Shown: positions 32,317-41,013, counted from the first letter of the stretch. The stretch: DNA of 64,000 nt from Nonomuraea terrae (GCF_004348995.1 NZ_SMKQ01000017.1:1-64000), one strand, 5' to 3'. Translations and numbers: made by a program. Notes: a model not told the origin generated them from the sequence alone.

Positions 32317-34689
32317 CTATCCCGCGAGCTTGCCCGAGCTGGACGGCAAGCGTTCCGGGATCTGAGAGTTCCTGGCCAGGGTGTAGCTGCGGGTGACCGC
32401 GATGAGGCCGCCGTCCTCCCTGGTGGCCGCGACCAGGTTGGGAGGTCTGGAGACGAAGCCCGGCACCGCACTGAGCCCGTCGGTCTCAGCGATGGCGGTG
32501 AGGCGAATCCGGTCCTTTTCCGGTATGCGCACGGTGATCTGGACTCCCCGGGCGGGGACGCCGCGGAAGCGGATCTCCGAGGGCCAGGTGCCGACTCGTG
32601 TGCCGGTGACGGGCACGCTCGCCGACCCGAACCGGCCGGCCGATGCGGTGGCGTGGGTGATCGGCTGGTCGAGCCGTAGCGTCACCGAGCGCGTGCCCTT
32701 CCCAACGGTCACGTGCAGTTTGAGCGTGTCCCCGCTGTGGGCCAGGACGGCGACTCGCGGACCGCCGACGGCGATCACCGGTGCGGGACCGGTCCACAGC
32801 GTGCCCCGTGCGTACCCGGCGGGCAGCGCGGAGGTGTCGTGGCCGGACACGTACTGCCTGGTCCACTGCGCCGGGTCCGCGTCGGCGCTGACCCAGTGGG
32901 CGGTGCGGGTGTCGGCGTCCATGACGTACGCCAGATGCGTGCGCTGCGGCCGGCCGGCGTCGAAGTCGTCCACCACGAGCCCGGCAGCGACCAGCCCCGC
33001 CGCGAGGAGAAGGGCCGTCAAAGGTACTGCGAGGACGGCGGCACGTTTCGGCCGGGTGGCGAGATCGGGCAGGAACAGCTCCGCGATCGGCACGACGATC
33101 AGCCCGAACAAGGCCAGCACCAGCGCGCTCACCCCGCCGAGCGCCAGCCCCATCCCGTCGAAGACGTTCCCGGCCAGGGACGGCAGCAGCATGGCGGCCG
33201 TGACCGGGCCCAGCATCGCCACGACCGTCCGCGCCCAGGCAGGCGTGCGGAGCAGGACTGCGGCCAGCCAGCCGAGCGCGCCCATCAGCGCCGGCAGAGC
33301 GAACAGGAAAGACGCCCCGGGAGCGACCTGGGCGCACAGCACGCCCAGCCCGGCGACCCAGATCAGCGCCCCGACCGCCAGCGCCGCCGGGCCCAGCCTG
33401 CGCCGCAGCACCAGGTACCAGCCGAGGACCGCCAGCGCGCACAGGACCGCGATCGCCGCCTGGTACGGACGCGGGCGGTGCAGCAGCCCGCCCATCAGGT
33501 CGTAGGCCGGCCGCCAGGACACCAGCAGTTCCCACAAACCCTGCGCCAAGGCGGCCGACACCACCAACGGCACCACGGCCGAGACCGTCGCCGCGATCAG
33601 CCGGGGCAGGCTCAGCAACCGCCTGACGCGCGCCAGTAGCACCAGACCCGCCACCGCGACGACGGCCAGCACCGCCAGCGGCCAGACGAGCTGACCGGGA
33701 TACGTGATCATGGTGCCGAGCGCGCGGAAGTAGGTGACGTCGTGATCGGAGGCCAGCGTCCGCAGGTCCGCTCCGCCGAGGGCGCGCGCCAGCGCCAGCA
33801 TGTTGCTGCCGTGGTGTTGCAGGCTGCCCCGGTTGAGGTTGGCGATGGAGTCGCCCGCGGTGTGATACAGCGAGGAACGCTGGATGTAGGCGAAGTTCAT
33901 GCCGGTGAAGCCGGCCTTGGTCAGCGGGGTGAAGTCGGTGTTGTTGGGCAGCAGCCGATACAGCTCCACCATGGCGGAGTGGCCGCGCGGGGCGGGGACG
34001 GCGCCTGTGAATGTCTCGACCAGGCGGGCGTTGTTCGCGGAGGTCTCGAACATCAGCGAGGGGCCGCTGACCCCGCGCGCCTCCCAGTTCAGCAGCACGC
34101 CGCCGGCCTTGCCCAGGCGGTGCTCACGGACGAAGGCCTCGGCGCCGAGCACGCCGTCCTCCTCACCGTCCGACATGAGCAGCACGATGTCGTTACGCAG
34201 GCCGGGACCGGCGCGCAGCGCCCGGACGGTCTCGATCATCGCGGCCACCGCGGCGCCGTCGTCGGAGGCGCCCGGTCCCATGGCCGCGGAGTCGTAGTGC
34301 GCGGCGATGAGCACGGTGCCGGTCGAGCCCGTTCCCTGCAACCGGCCCACGATGTTGTCGACCTGGCCGAACGTCGCCAGCCCCGCCGCGGACCGGGCGC
34401 CGACCGAACGTTGGATCTCGACCTGAAGCCCTGCCGCGCGCAGTTGCCCGGCCAGGTAGTCCCGGGCCCGGTCGCTGGCCGGGCTGCCGATGGGCCGTGG
34501 TTCGGCGGCGAACTCCTTCAGGTGAACCAGCGCGCGCTCGGCGCTGAACTGGTCGTCCGGGGCGGTGGCCGACAGGGGTTGCATGGTGCTGTCGGCCATG
34601 GCGGACAACATGATCACAGCGGCCAGGGTGAGCAGGGCCGCCAGCCCGGCCAGTATCCGCCGGGGGACGTCCAAGAACTTTCCGATCAT
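32317..34689 (-). CDS. M28-family metallopeptidase with C-terminal membrane domain
   Basis: This ~790-residue protein has an N-terminal membrane segment (ILAGLAALLTLAAVIMLSAM) and then a zinc aminopeptidase domain of family M28: VLIAAHYDSAAMGPGASDDG (H-x-D...D zinc ligands), MSDGEEDGVLGAEAF (catalytic/ligand Glu pair), FTPLTKAGFTGMNFA, and SSLYHTAGDS (last His). A second half with about eight membrane helices (PGQLVWPLAVLAVVAVAGLV onward) and a soluble C-terminal domain follow, as in ER- or membrane-bound M28 proteins. Start is uncertain (ATG 34689 or GTG 34749). It is the main gene of the 32.2-35.1 kb unit. Confidence 0.87.
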   Translation of the reverse strand: MIGKFLDVPRRILAGLAALLTLAAVIMLSAMADSTMQPLSATAPDDQFSAERALVHLKEFAAEPRPIGSPASDRARDYLAGQLRAAGLQVEIQRSVGARSAAGLATFGQVDNIVGRLQGTGSTGTVLIAAHYDSAAMGPGASDDGAAVAAMIETVRALRAGPGLRNDIVLLMSDGEEDGVLGAEAFVREHRLGKAGGVLLNWEARGVSGPSLMFETSANNARLVETFTGAVPAPRGHSAMVELYRLLPNNTDFTPLTKAGFTGMNFAYIQRSSLYHTAGDSIANLNRGSLQHHGSNMLALARALGGADLRTLASDHDVTYFRALGTMITYPGQLVWPLAVLAVVAVAGLVLLARVRRLLSLPRLIAATVSAVVPLVVSAALAQGLWELLVSWRPAYDLMGGLLHRPRPYQAAIAVLCALAVLGWYLVLRRRLGPAALAVGALIWVAGLGVLCAQVAPGASFLFALPALMGALGWLAAVLLRTPAWARTVVAMLGPVTAAMLLPSLAGNVFDGMGLALGGVSALVLALFGLIVVPIAELFLPDLATRPKRAAVLAVPLTALLLAAGLVAAGLVVDDFDAGRPQRTHLAYVMDADTRTAHWVSADADPAQWTRQYVSGHDTSALPAGYARGTLWTGPAPVIAVGGPRVAVLAHSGDTLKLHVTVGKGTRSVTLRLDQPITHATASAGRFGSASVPVTGTRVGTWPSEIRFRGVPARGVQITVRIPEKDRIRLTAIAETDGLSAVPGFVSRPPNLVAATREDGGLIAVTRSYTLARNSQIPERLPSSSGKLAG

Positions 34690-34825
34690 GGCCAGGAACG
34701 GTAGGCCGAGCCGCTTACCCGGCGGAATGAGGCGCCCGACCGATTGCACCTGTGGTTTTCCGCACTCCTGAAACGGCCATGCGCCTCATTCCAGACCCAC
34801 CATGATCATTCATAGCCTTTGAGGC

Positions 34826-34996
34826 ATGACGGATTGGCTGATCGAACTGATGGAGATCCTCGGAGCGCCGGGTGCGGGTCTGGCGATCGCGCTGGAAATC
34901 TCTTCCCGCCCCTGTCCAGCGAGGTGATCCTGCCGCTGGCCGGCTTCACCTCCTCCAGAGGCGAGTTGAACCTGCTGTACGTTCTGGCCTGGACCA
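34826..34996 (+). pseudogene. DedA-family membrane protein, frameshifted and truncated
   Basis: Starting MTDWLIELMEILGAPGAGLA, the frame matches DedA N-termini. At about 34895 one base is lost (GAAATCTC where GAAAATCTC is expected). The next frame continues NLFPPLSSEVILPLAGFTSS and LLYVLAWT. The gene then stops abruptly at ~34996, where integrase-flank DNA (TTAGTCGCACGGAAGATCG) begins. So a single-base deletion and an end truncation both inactivate it. Confidence 0.75.
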
Positions 34997-35037
34997 TTCG
35001 TTAGTCGCACGGAAGATCGAGAATAGCCCTAGAAGCG

Positions 35038-35078
35038 ATCAAAGCCAGGTCAGAAATCCATCCCTGACCTGGCTTTTC
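35038..35078. terminator. Conserved hairpin before att copy 35086
   Basis: AAAGCCAGGTCAG pairs with CTGACCTGGCTTT. It differs in sequence from the hairpins at 32092 and 52918 but keeps position and pairing, so the structure is under selection or was separately acquired. Confidence 0.65.
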
Positions 35079-35085
35079 GTAGTGA

Positions 35086-35126
35086 GAGCAGGTGACGGGA
35101 ATCGAACCCGCGCTGTCAGCTTGGGA
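35086..35126 (-). repeat. att copy (tRNA-Gly 3' end), one mismatch
   Basis: Matches 52968-53008 at 40 of 41 positions (A at 35089 for G). It closes the M28 peptidase unit and opens the methyltransferase unit. Confidence 0.87.
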
Positions 35127-35230
35127 AGTCTTTCAAAATCATGCGCTCTGATCTGGGGAAAACGCTGACCTGGGCGTACGTGAGTTGAGTGCCACCGAGT
35201 CCCCGTGACTCCCCGCTGACCGCCGTCCGA

Positions 35231-35251
35231 ACGGGCACGCAACGGGCACGC
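35231..35251. repeat. Arm-type repeats, class B (ACGGGCACGC), 11 bp apart
   Basis: ACGGGCACGC at 35231 and ACGGGCACGC at 35242. The same pair occurs at 37070/37081 after the next att copy, and a decayed pair at 36346/36357. Position and spacing correspond to the AATGGCCCG pairs of class A, so these are probably arm sites for a different integrase. Confidence 0.55.
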
Positions 35252-35374
35252 GGCCTTCTGGTCCGTGGGTCTCCGATCACCGGTAGGGGTCCAGATGGGC
35301 GGCTGCTCCAACGAGGGCGTCTCAGGCGTAGTGAGCACGGGACAGATGTACACGACCGACCCGCTCGGCAAGGT

Positions 35375-35425
35375 GTGACTGAGCGTTTCAGTTGGCGGGA
35401 ATCGCCCACTGAAACGCTCAGTCAC
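35375..35425. repeat. Perfect 18-bp inverted repeat beside the methyltransferase
   Basis: GTGACTGAGCGTTTCAGT (35375-35392) is exactly complementary to ACTGAAACGCTCAGTCAC (35408-35425) across a 15-base loop containing GGCGGGAATCGCC. It lies 26 bases after the methyltransferase stop and can act as terminator. A diverged copy of the left arm and loop occurs at 36262-36292 on the other side of the same gene. Confidence 0.75.
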
Positions 35426-35450
35426 CGCAATTGATCGTTACGAGGCGCCG

Positions 35451-36215
35451 TTAACCGGCTTCGAGAACGAAGAACAGGAAGCACAGGAACCTCGGGCCGG
35501 TGATCTCGCGGAACTCCTCAGGAAACACCTCGCGGGCTTCCGGCACAAACGGCGGTTCGCTGATGACGCTGATGCGAAAGTCAGCCGCGGTGAAGGCCTC
35601 GGTCATCGCGTGCAGCGGCCGGTCCCAGAAGCTCATCTGGGCGGTCTGCCCGCCCATGGTCCATTCTTCGTTCCGGCTACGGATCTCGAAGTACTTGGGC
35701 TTTTCCCCGGCCAGGCGCAGCATGAGGGTGCTCATGAATGGATGATCGACCGAGACGAGGAGTCTGCCGCCAGGCCTCAGCACGCGTCGCAGCTCGGCCA
35801 GTGTCGGTCCCCAGTCTTCCAGGTAGTGCAGCACCAGGGACGCGATGACGTCGTCGAACGCGTCGTCGGGGAAGGGCAGGGGGCGGGCAAGGTCGGCGAC
35901 CCGCAGATCCGCGTCGGTGCCCAGGCGTCGTCGGGCCATCTCCAGCATCCCGGCGCTCGCGTCGACGCCGGTCACGATGGCGCCTCGATCGCGCAGCGCG
36001 GAGAACAGGGGACCCGAGCCGCAGCCGGCGTCGAGGATGCGCCTTCCGGTCACATCCCCGGCGAGATCCAGCATCGCGGGCCGTTCGTAGTACGCGTTGA
36101 GGAGGCTGGTCTCGTTCTCAGTCGTGTACCCTTCGGCGATCCTGTCGTAGTCGTTGAATCGCGACGAAGGTGCGGCCTCAACATGCTTCTTGGGCATAGC
36201 AGACATGCGGGCCAT
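35451..36215 (-). CDS. Class I SAM-dependent methyltransferase
   Basis: This ~250-residue protein has motif I ILDAGCGSGPLFSALRDRGA, motif II VTGVDASAGMLEMARRRLG, LPFPDDAFDDVIASLVLHYL, and RVLRPGGRLLVSVDHP, typical of Methyltransf_11 enzymes. The substrate is unknown; PFM.TLMLRLAG in the middle is seen in small-molecule methyltransferases. Three in-frame ATGs (36215, 36206, 36197) precede the similarity; the first is used. It is the only intact gene of its unit and is flanked by related repeats at 35375 and 36262. Confidence 0.85.
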   Translation of the reverse strand: MARMSAMPKKHVEAAPSSRFNDYDRIAEGYTTENETSLLNAYYERPAMLDLAGDVTGRRILDAGCGSGPLFSALRDRGAIVTGVDASAGMLEMARRRLGTDADLRVADLARPLPFPDDAFDDVIASLVLHYLEDWGPTLAELRRVLRPGGRLLVSVDHPFMSTLMLRLAGEKPKYFEIRSRNEEWTMGGQTAQMSFWDRPLHAMTEAFTAADFRISVISEPPFVPEAREVFPEEFREITGPRFLCFLFFVLEAG

Positions 36216-36261
36216 TGTGGTCCATCGGTCACGGGCGGCGGAGGCGTACGGCCTGGTTGCC

Positions 36262-36292
36262 GTGATTGAGCGCTTCGATTGGCGAAATCGCC
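36262..36292. repeat. Diverged copy of the methyltransferase-flanking repeat
   Basis: GTGATTGAGCGCTTCGATTG then GCGAAATCGCC aligns with 35375-35407 with five substitutions and one gap, in the same orientation. It starts 47 bases upstream of the methyltransferase start. The right inverted arm is not kept. Confidence 0.5.
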
Positions 36293-36684
36293 ACGCTGTT
36301 TAGTAATGGTCTGCTTACGTTGCGCTGAAGTCGATCACCCTTCTAACAAGCACGCAACAGGCACGACGCCAGAGCCTCCACCCAAACCGCATGAGCAGCT
36401 CGGATCTTGGCCGTACAGATCCGTTCAACCTGGATCAAACAGGCCCGTCCGGTCTGCCTGGAACAGAGCAGGACGGCGCTGGATTGCAACTAGCTCTGCA
36501 ACTAGGTAGCAGCTGCGTGGGCGGCACGACCCCGATGACGCGCAGGCTCTGACGAGCGGCCTCTCCTCGCGCTTCGTGAGCATGTCGCCCCGGGCCACGA
36601 CGAAAGGCCTACAGTTTACAGCGCGTGACCGTTCCTATCGATTCCATGCTTCTGACCTGCGGCGCCATCTGGTTAGGCCGGTAC
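36293..36684. other. Debris with decayed arm sites
   Basis: No gene is recognised. ACAAGCACGC (36346) and ACAGGCACGA (36357) look like a decayed class B arm pair. TGCAACTA occurs at 36485 and 36497, 12 bases apart, possibly a further class. The region seems to be stacked ends of former elements. Confidence 0.45.
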
Positions 36685-36822
36685 AACCAGAAAGATCTGA
36701 TCTACCAGCATGCGGTCAGAGGAGCCGACGAGGCGATCACCAACGCCATCGATCGGCAACTCGAAGCACGCGATGATGACGACGACAAGGGCACGGCGGG
36801 CGCACTGGTCCCAGCAGGCTGA
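36685..36822 (+). pseudogene. Tyrosine integrase C-terminal stub
   Basis: The reading DLIYQHAVRGADEAITNAID then RQLEARDDDDDKG matches the C-terminus of the integrase at 51529 (catalytic Tyr in IYQHA). Upstream similarity ends after about 10 residues. Two AATGGCCCG repeats (36832, 36843) and a hairpin plus att copy follow, in the same order as behind the intact integrase. Confidence 0.82.
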
Positions 36823-36831
36823 TCAAGAGCT

Positions 36832-36851
36832 AATGGCCCGTCAATGGCCCG
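36832..36851. repeat. Arm-type repeats, class A (AATGGCCCG), 11 bp apart
   Basis: AATGGCCCG at 36832-36840 and 36843-36851, between the integrase stub and the att copy at 36927. Identical unit and spacing to those after the intact integrase (52861, 52872, 52883). Confidence 0.65.
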
Positions 36852-36926
36852 CGAAGATCGAACCAGGCAGGAAACAACTAAGGCCCGGGTCGGAATTCAT
36901 GTCCCCATCTGGGCCTTCACACTGAG

Positions 36927-36967
36927 AGCGGGTGACGGGAATCGAACCCGCGCTGTCAGCTTGGGAA
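36927..36967 (-). repeat. att copy (tRNA-Gly 3' end)
   Basis: 41 bases identical to 52968-53008. It is preceded by a hairpin (AAGGCCCGGGT...ATCTGGGCCTT) at about 36880-36917. Confidence 0.88.
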
Positions 36968-37069
36968 CTCTTTCAAGATCATGGCCTCTGAACAGGGGAA
37001 ACGCCGAACTGGGCAGATTTTGGCCGAGTGACTGTGAGTACCCGTGACTCCCCGTCGGCCACCCTACGA

Positions 37070-37090
37070 ACGGGCACGCAACGGGCACAC
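37070..37090. repeat. Arm-type repeats, class B, second pair
   Basis: ACGGGCACGC at 37070 and ACGGGCACAC at 37081, 11 bases apart, about 100 bases after the att copy at 36927. They align with the pair at 35231/35242. Confidence 0.55.
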
Positions 37091-37167
37091 GGCAATGAAC
37101 AAGGGGGCCACCTACTTGGCCGCCTTGTCGTACTCAAATCATCCGCGACCGCGGCCGATGAGGTGAC

Positions 37168-38208
37168 TCAGTTCTTGACGAGCGACTTCGCGATCATGCT
37201 TTCGGCGGAGGCGATGATAGCGTCCTCCGACTTGCGCGGCTGCCAGCCCAGCACGCGGCGGGCCTTCTCATTCGAGACCTTCTTGACGTAGTTGAGATCA
37301 GCCGCGACGGAGCGGAACTCCGGCGAGAACAGGGCGGCGATCCGCACGACAACGTTCGGGATGGTCCGGGTCGGCACCCGCCTGGCGGCGTCACCGAGAT
37401 GTGCCTTCAGGGTCGCCCCGATCTGCTTCATCGCGATCGCGGGCCCGCCGGTGATGAGGAATCGCTGCCCTGCGGCGCCGGGAACCGTCATAGCCGCCAC
37501 GTGGGCACTTGCCACGTCACGCACGTCGACGATCGGGACCCACATGTTCGGGTAGCCCGGCATCTGCCCGTCAAGGCTTCGCTGCACGATGTGGTTCGCG
37601 CCGGAGATCTCCTTGCCCATCACGGGCCCCATGACTGCGACGGGCAGGATCGTGGTGAGCTCCATCGAACCGCCTTCGGCCGACATGAAATCCCATGCGG
37701 CGCGCTCGGCGAGGATCTTGCTCTTGCCGTAAGCGTCCACGCCCGGTCCGTCGAGGACGGACCAGTCGTCCTCGGTGAAGGTGTGGTCGGTGTGGGGGTG
37801 ACCGAAGCCGACGGCGTGGAATGCTGAGGTGAGCACGACCCGCTTGACGCCAGCGCCGCGGGCGGCTCGCAACACGTGCAGAGTGCCGTTACGAGCGGGG
37901 ACGATGACGTCATCCTCGTTCTTGACGTTCTCGGTGTGCACAGGAGAAGCGACATGCAGCACGAAGTCGCACCCGCTGACGGCTTCGGCCCATCCCGTGC
38001 CGCTCGTGAGATCGGCTGCGACGAAGCTCAGAGCGTCGCCGTTCACCATGCCGGCGTCAGCGAGCACGGCCCGCACTGCGCTTTCACGCTTCAGTGACCG
38101 CACAGTCGTGCGCACGAGGTAGCCCTGCTCGAGGAGTTGGAGAATGCAGTGGCCGGCGATGAAACCGGACCCGCCGGTGACGAGGACGCGCTGCTTGTTT
38201 GTGATCAT
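37168..38208 (-). CDS. NAD-dependent epimerase/dehydratase family oxidoreductase
   Basis: This 346-residue extended SDR has the cofactor motif VLVTGGSGFIAGHCILQLLE, the LHVASPVHTEN segment, and the catalytic Tyr/Lys in DAYGKSKILAERAAWDF. It is most like dihydroflavonol-4-reductase or aldehyde-reductase type enzymes. The C-terminus PRKSEDAIIASAESMI is typical. It reduces an unknown carbonyl. ATG 38208. It is divergent from an MmyB-type regulator with an inverted repeat between them, a common actinobacterial pairing. Confidence 0.88.
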   Translation of the reverse strand: MITNKQRVLVTGGSGFIAGHCILQLLEQGYLVRTTVRSLKRESAVRAVLADAGMVNGDALSFVAADLTSGTGWAEAVSGCDFVLHVASPVHTENVKNEDDVIVPARNGTLHVLRAARGAGVKRVVLTSAFHAVGFGHPHTDHTFTEDDWSVLDGPGVDAYGKSKILAERAAWDFMSAEGGSMELTTILPVAVMGPVMGKEISGANHIVQRSLDGQMPGYPNMWVPIVDVRDVASAHVAAMTVPGAAGQRFLITGGPAIAMKQIGATLKAHLGDAARRVPTRTIPNVVVRIAALFSPEFRSVAADLNYVKKVSNEKARRVLGWQPRKSEDAIIASAESMIAKSLVKN

Positions 38209-38303
38209 TTGCTCGCTCCGATGATCGTTGGGATGGTCAGGCGGCTTCGCGACATGTCAGCGCCGTCGACAACGATCCGGCTGGCGACCAAGCCGAGCCA
38301 GAG

Positions 38304-38320
38304 CCCCTGCGAGCCAGGGG
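38304..38320. promoter_or_regulatory. Inverted repeat CCCCTG-5-CAGGGG (probable MmyB operator)
   Basis: A perfect 6-bp inverted repeat in the 161-bp divergent region between the epimerase and the MmyB regulator, 50 bases from the regulator start. ACAGGGCCCCC follows and may be a third half-site. Confidence 0.5.
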
Positions 38321-38369
38321 TCTGACAGGGCCCCCACACGGGCGTCCCTCGCGGCCTACCGTGTGGATT

Positions 38370-39254
38370 ATGACCGAGGAGCCGAACCTGCTGGGCGCCT
38401 TCCTCCGCGCTCGCCGTGAGCTCGTCACCCCCGAAGAGGCGGGCGTGCCCGTCCTGGGCGTGCGGCGCGTACCGGGCCTGCGCCGCGAGGAAGTTGCCAT
38501 GCTGGCCGGCATCAGCGCCGACTACTACCTGCGCCTGGAACGTGGTCGCGACCGCAACCCGTCGTTGCAGGTCCTCGAATCTCTCGCCCGCGTTCTGCGC
38601 CTCGACGACGACACGAGGGCGTACCTGCTCGGCCTCGCCGCCGAAAAGCCCCGCCGCCAGCAGCGCCAGCGGAGGGAGACCGTCCCGCCCAGCACTGCCA
38701 AGTTTGTGGCGATGCTCCCCGTGCCCGCGTTCGTCGAGGGGCGCTACCTCGACGTCCTCGCCGCCAATCCGCTGGCCACGGCCCTCTCGCCGCGCCTCGT
38801 CGCGGGTGCCAACCGGCTGCGGGACGTGTTCCTCGACCCCGGCGAGCAGGCTCTCTTCCCCGACTGGGAGGGAGCCGCCGCCGGGCTGGTCGCCGGCTTC
38901 CGCGAGGCAGTCGGCACCGACACCCACGATCCGCGCGTCATCGAACTCGTCGGCGAGCTCTCCCTGGCCAGTCCGCTCTTCCGGCAGCTGTGGGCCCGCC
39001 ACGACGTGCGGCCCCGGGCCGGCGCGGCAGTGCCCTTCAACCACCCCCAGGTGGGCGAAATAACTCTTAACAGGGAGAAACTTCTCATCGCCGGGACGGA
39101 GGGCATCATGCTCGTCGTCTATCACCCCGATCCCGGCACGGACGACGCGGACAAACTGGCGATCCTCGGCTCCGCAATGCTGACCCCCGTGGTCCCCCAC
39201 ATCCCGGCCGCGGCCAACAGGCACGACACGCAGAACGGTGAAAGCTCTGCCTGA
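38370..39254 (+). CDS. XRE-family regulator with MmyB-like ligand domain
   Basis: This 294-residue protein has an N-terminal HTH (LGAFLRARRELVTPEEAG, VRRVPGLRREEVAMLAGISA, DYYLRLERGRDRNPS) and the MmyB ligand-binding domain (ARVLRLDDDTRAYLLGLAAE, FVEGRYLDVLAANPLATAL, ELSLASPLFRQLWARHDVR). Such regulators bind fatty-acid-like ligands and control neighbouring oxidoreductases. ATG 38370 (nine bases after a GTG in frame). It is divergent from the epimerase gene. Confidence 0.9.
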   Translation: MTEEPNLLGAFLRARRELVTPEEAGVPVLGVRRVPGLRREEVAMLAGISADYYLRLERGRDRNPSLQVLESLARVLRLDDDTRAYLLGLAAEKPRRQQRQRRETVPPSTAKFVAMLPVPAFVEGRYLDVLAANPLATALSPRLVAGANRLRDVFLDPGEQALFPDWEGAAAGLVAGFREAVGTDTHDPRVIELVGELSLASPLFRQLWARHDVRPRAGAAVPFNHPQVGEITLNREKLLIAGTEGIMLVVYHPDPGTDDADKLAILGSAMLTPVVPHIPAAANRHDTQNGESSA

Positions 39255-39299
39255 ACCCGCGCTCTGCATCCGTCCAGGTCTCCAAAGACGAGGGGGCAA

Positions 39300-39575
39300 G
39301 CGCCGACCATGCACTCAGCCATCGCCTTGCGGGCGCGCTCCACATCGCGTGGCTGCCTATCTCGCGTCTTGTAGAAGGCGGTCAGCAGCACCGCCCGGCG
39401 ACCCTCGGCCAGCCAGTAGGTGAGGCGCACCGAGTGGTGTGTTATATCAAACGCAACTCCCACAACCCGTCACCCAAGTCGCGGGCATGACCGTACGGCA
39501 TCCGGTCGCCGCATTCAGCGAGCCGTTCGACAGCGGCGTGATCCCGGTCGGACAGAGTGTCCAGCCAAGCGGCGG
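39300..39575 (-). pseudogene. HigB/RelE-like toxin with a one-base frameshift
   Basis: The first piece reads AAWLDTLSDRDHAAVERLAE then YGHARDLGDGLWELRL. The second, in another frame, reads FDITHHSVRLTYWLAEGRRA then VLLTAFYKTRDRQPRDVERA and RKAMAEC. Together they are the phage Gp49/HigB toxin family (W-L-.L..D...V.......GLWELR..........LLT.F.K). One missing T at about 39450 (CGTTTGATA for CGTTTTGATA) splits them. No N-terminal start and no antitoxin gene are seen, so the module is dead. Confidence 0.75.
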
Positions 39576-39859
39576 GCTGAGTGCGGCAGCGTGCCGGTGG
39601 TCGGTGCGGCGTGCTGTCCAGCTCGCGGGCGTCGCTCACCTGATTGTCGGAACCATTGACTTGGGCGCCGACCTCTTCGGCTGCCGAGTAGCAGTCCGAG
39701 GAACGGCGAATCGATGACTCCCAATGCCTGAGCAGAAGCGCGACCTGCGATGGTGGCACCGTACGGTGAGGGTGTCACGCGGGGGCTCGGGTCATCCCCC
39801 GACAAGCACAAGAGCCCCGCGAAGCCGACCCGGAGGGGCGGCGAGCAGGGCTCTCCGAG

Positions 39860-39900
39860 AGCGGGTGACGGGAATCGAACCCGCGCTGTCAGCTTGGGAA
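39860..39900 (-). repeat. att copy (tRNA-Gly 3' end)
   Basis: 41 bases identical to 52968-53008. A different GC-rich hairpin (AGAGCCC...GGGCTCT, ~39810-39854) precedes it. Confidence 0.88.
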
Positions 39901-39986
39901 CTACATCGAGTACGCCAGCCAGGGCGGCTGAGCCGGGCGTCGGGCCGGTCGTGAGTGACCGTGGTTGACCCTTCGTCACCCTGGGC

Positions 39987-40006
39987 AATGGCCCGCTAAT
40001 GGCCCA
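39987..40006. repeat. Arm-type repeats, class A, after att copy 39860
   Basis: AATGGCCCG at 39987 and AATGGCCCA at 39998, 11 bases apart, about 90 bases from the att copy, in the same position as the pairs at 41248 and 42272. Confidence 0.62.
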
Positions 40007-40239
40007 CGATCAGGACCCTGAACTGCTCTTCTCGACAGACTCGGCGACAATGGTACGGAGCTGAGGGCAGTCTGCGAGGGCGTCGCCCTCTGTGAAGCGG
40101 CGGCCAACTGCACGGCCGGCTTCTCGCGGGCTCCTGAGCTGAGCACCCCTGGCCTAGCCGAGGCTGGCCGGAAATGAGTGGCGCAGCGTCACTCGGCGGG
40201 AGTTCACTGGTGCGACTGTTCACAAAAGGAGTCTTTTCA

Positions 40240-41013
40240 GTGATCGCAATTTCAGCCGCTTCCGGTGCACTCGGCCGCCTCGTCATCAGCAATCTGCGTA
40301 CCCGGGCGGAGGTGGTGGCCGTGGTGCGTGATCCCGAACGGGCTCCCGAAGGCGTTCCAGTACGGCGCGGTGACTACGACGACCCGGCAAGTCTGCGTGA
40401 GGCCTTCGACGGGGCCGGCCGTCTCCTTCTGATCTCCTCCCCGGAACTGGATTCCGCCCGCAGGATCAGGCAGCACCTGGCCGCCGTGACCGCCGCCAAG
40501 GACGTCGGCGTCGGTGCCATCGTCTTCACCAGCTTCCTGGGAGCCGATACCGTCGCCACCGGCATGACTGAGGCCTATCACGCCACCGAACAGGCCATCC
40601 TTGACAGCGGTCTGCCGTACACGCTGTTGCGTCATCCCTTTTACAGCGACGCGTTCGTCCCGCAGGTCTCCGGCGGAGAAACCACCAGCAGCACCGGGGG
40701 CCGCAGCCTGAACACGGCGTTCCGGTCGGACTTGGCCGAGGCGGCAGCGAACGTGCTGACGGGTGAGGGACATTTGGGCAAGGCGTACGACTTCACTGGG
40801 CCCCTGTGGAGCTATCCCGAGGTGGCCGAGGCACTGGGAGTGACCTACCGCGAGGTGCCGGACGCCGGACCGGGCCCCATGAGCTGGATCTCTGCCCAGG
40901 TACGCGCAGGCGCGCTGGAGCAGCAGACCCCTGATTTGGAGCGAGTGCTCGGAAGACCCGCCGAGACGGTCATCTCTCATGTCCTGGGCCGTCATTCGCC
41001 GCAGATTCTCTAA
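40240..41013 (+). CDS. NmrA-like NAD(P)H-binding oxidoreductase
   Basis: This 257-residue atypical SDR begins (GTG) IAISAASGALGRLVISNL with a dinucleotide-binding motif. It contains VVAVVRDPERAPEGVPVRRG, RRGDYDDPASLREAFDGA, GAIVFTSFLGAD and YHATEQAILDSGLPYTLLRH. This pattern matches NmrA/QOR2-type quinone reductases. The GTG at 40240 is preceded by AAAAGGAG; the earlier ATG lacks a ribosome site. It is the sole gene of a ~1.2-kb unit between att copies 39860 and 41121. Confidence 0.87.
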   Translation: MIAISAASGALGRLVISNLRTRAEVVAVVRDPERAPEGVPVRRGDYDDPASLREAFDGAGRLLLISSPELDSARRIRQHLAAVTAAKDVGVGAIVFTSFLGADTVATGMTEAYHATEQAILDSGLPYTLLRHPFYSDAFVPQVSGGETTSSTGGRSLNTAFRSDLAEAAANVLTGEGHLGKAYDFTGPLWSYPEVAEALGVTYREVPDAGPGPMSWISAQVRAGALEQQTPDLERVLGRPAETVISHVLGRHSPQIL

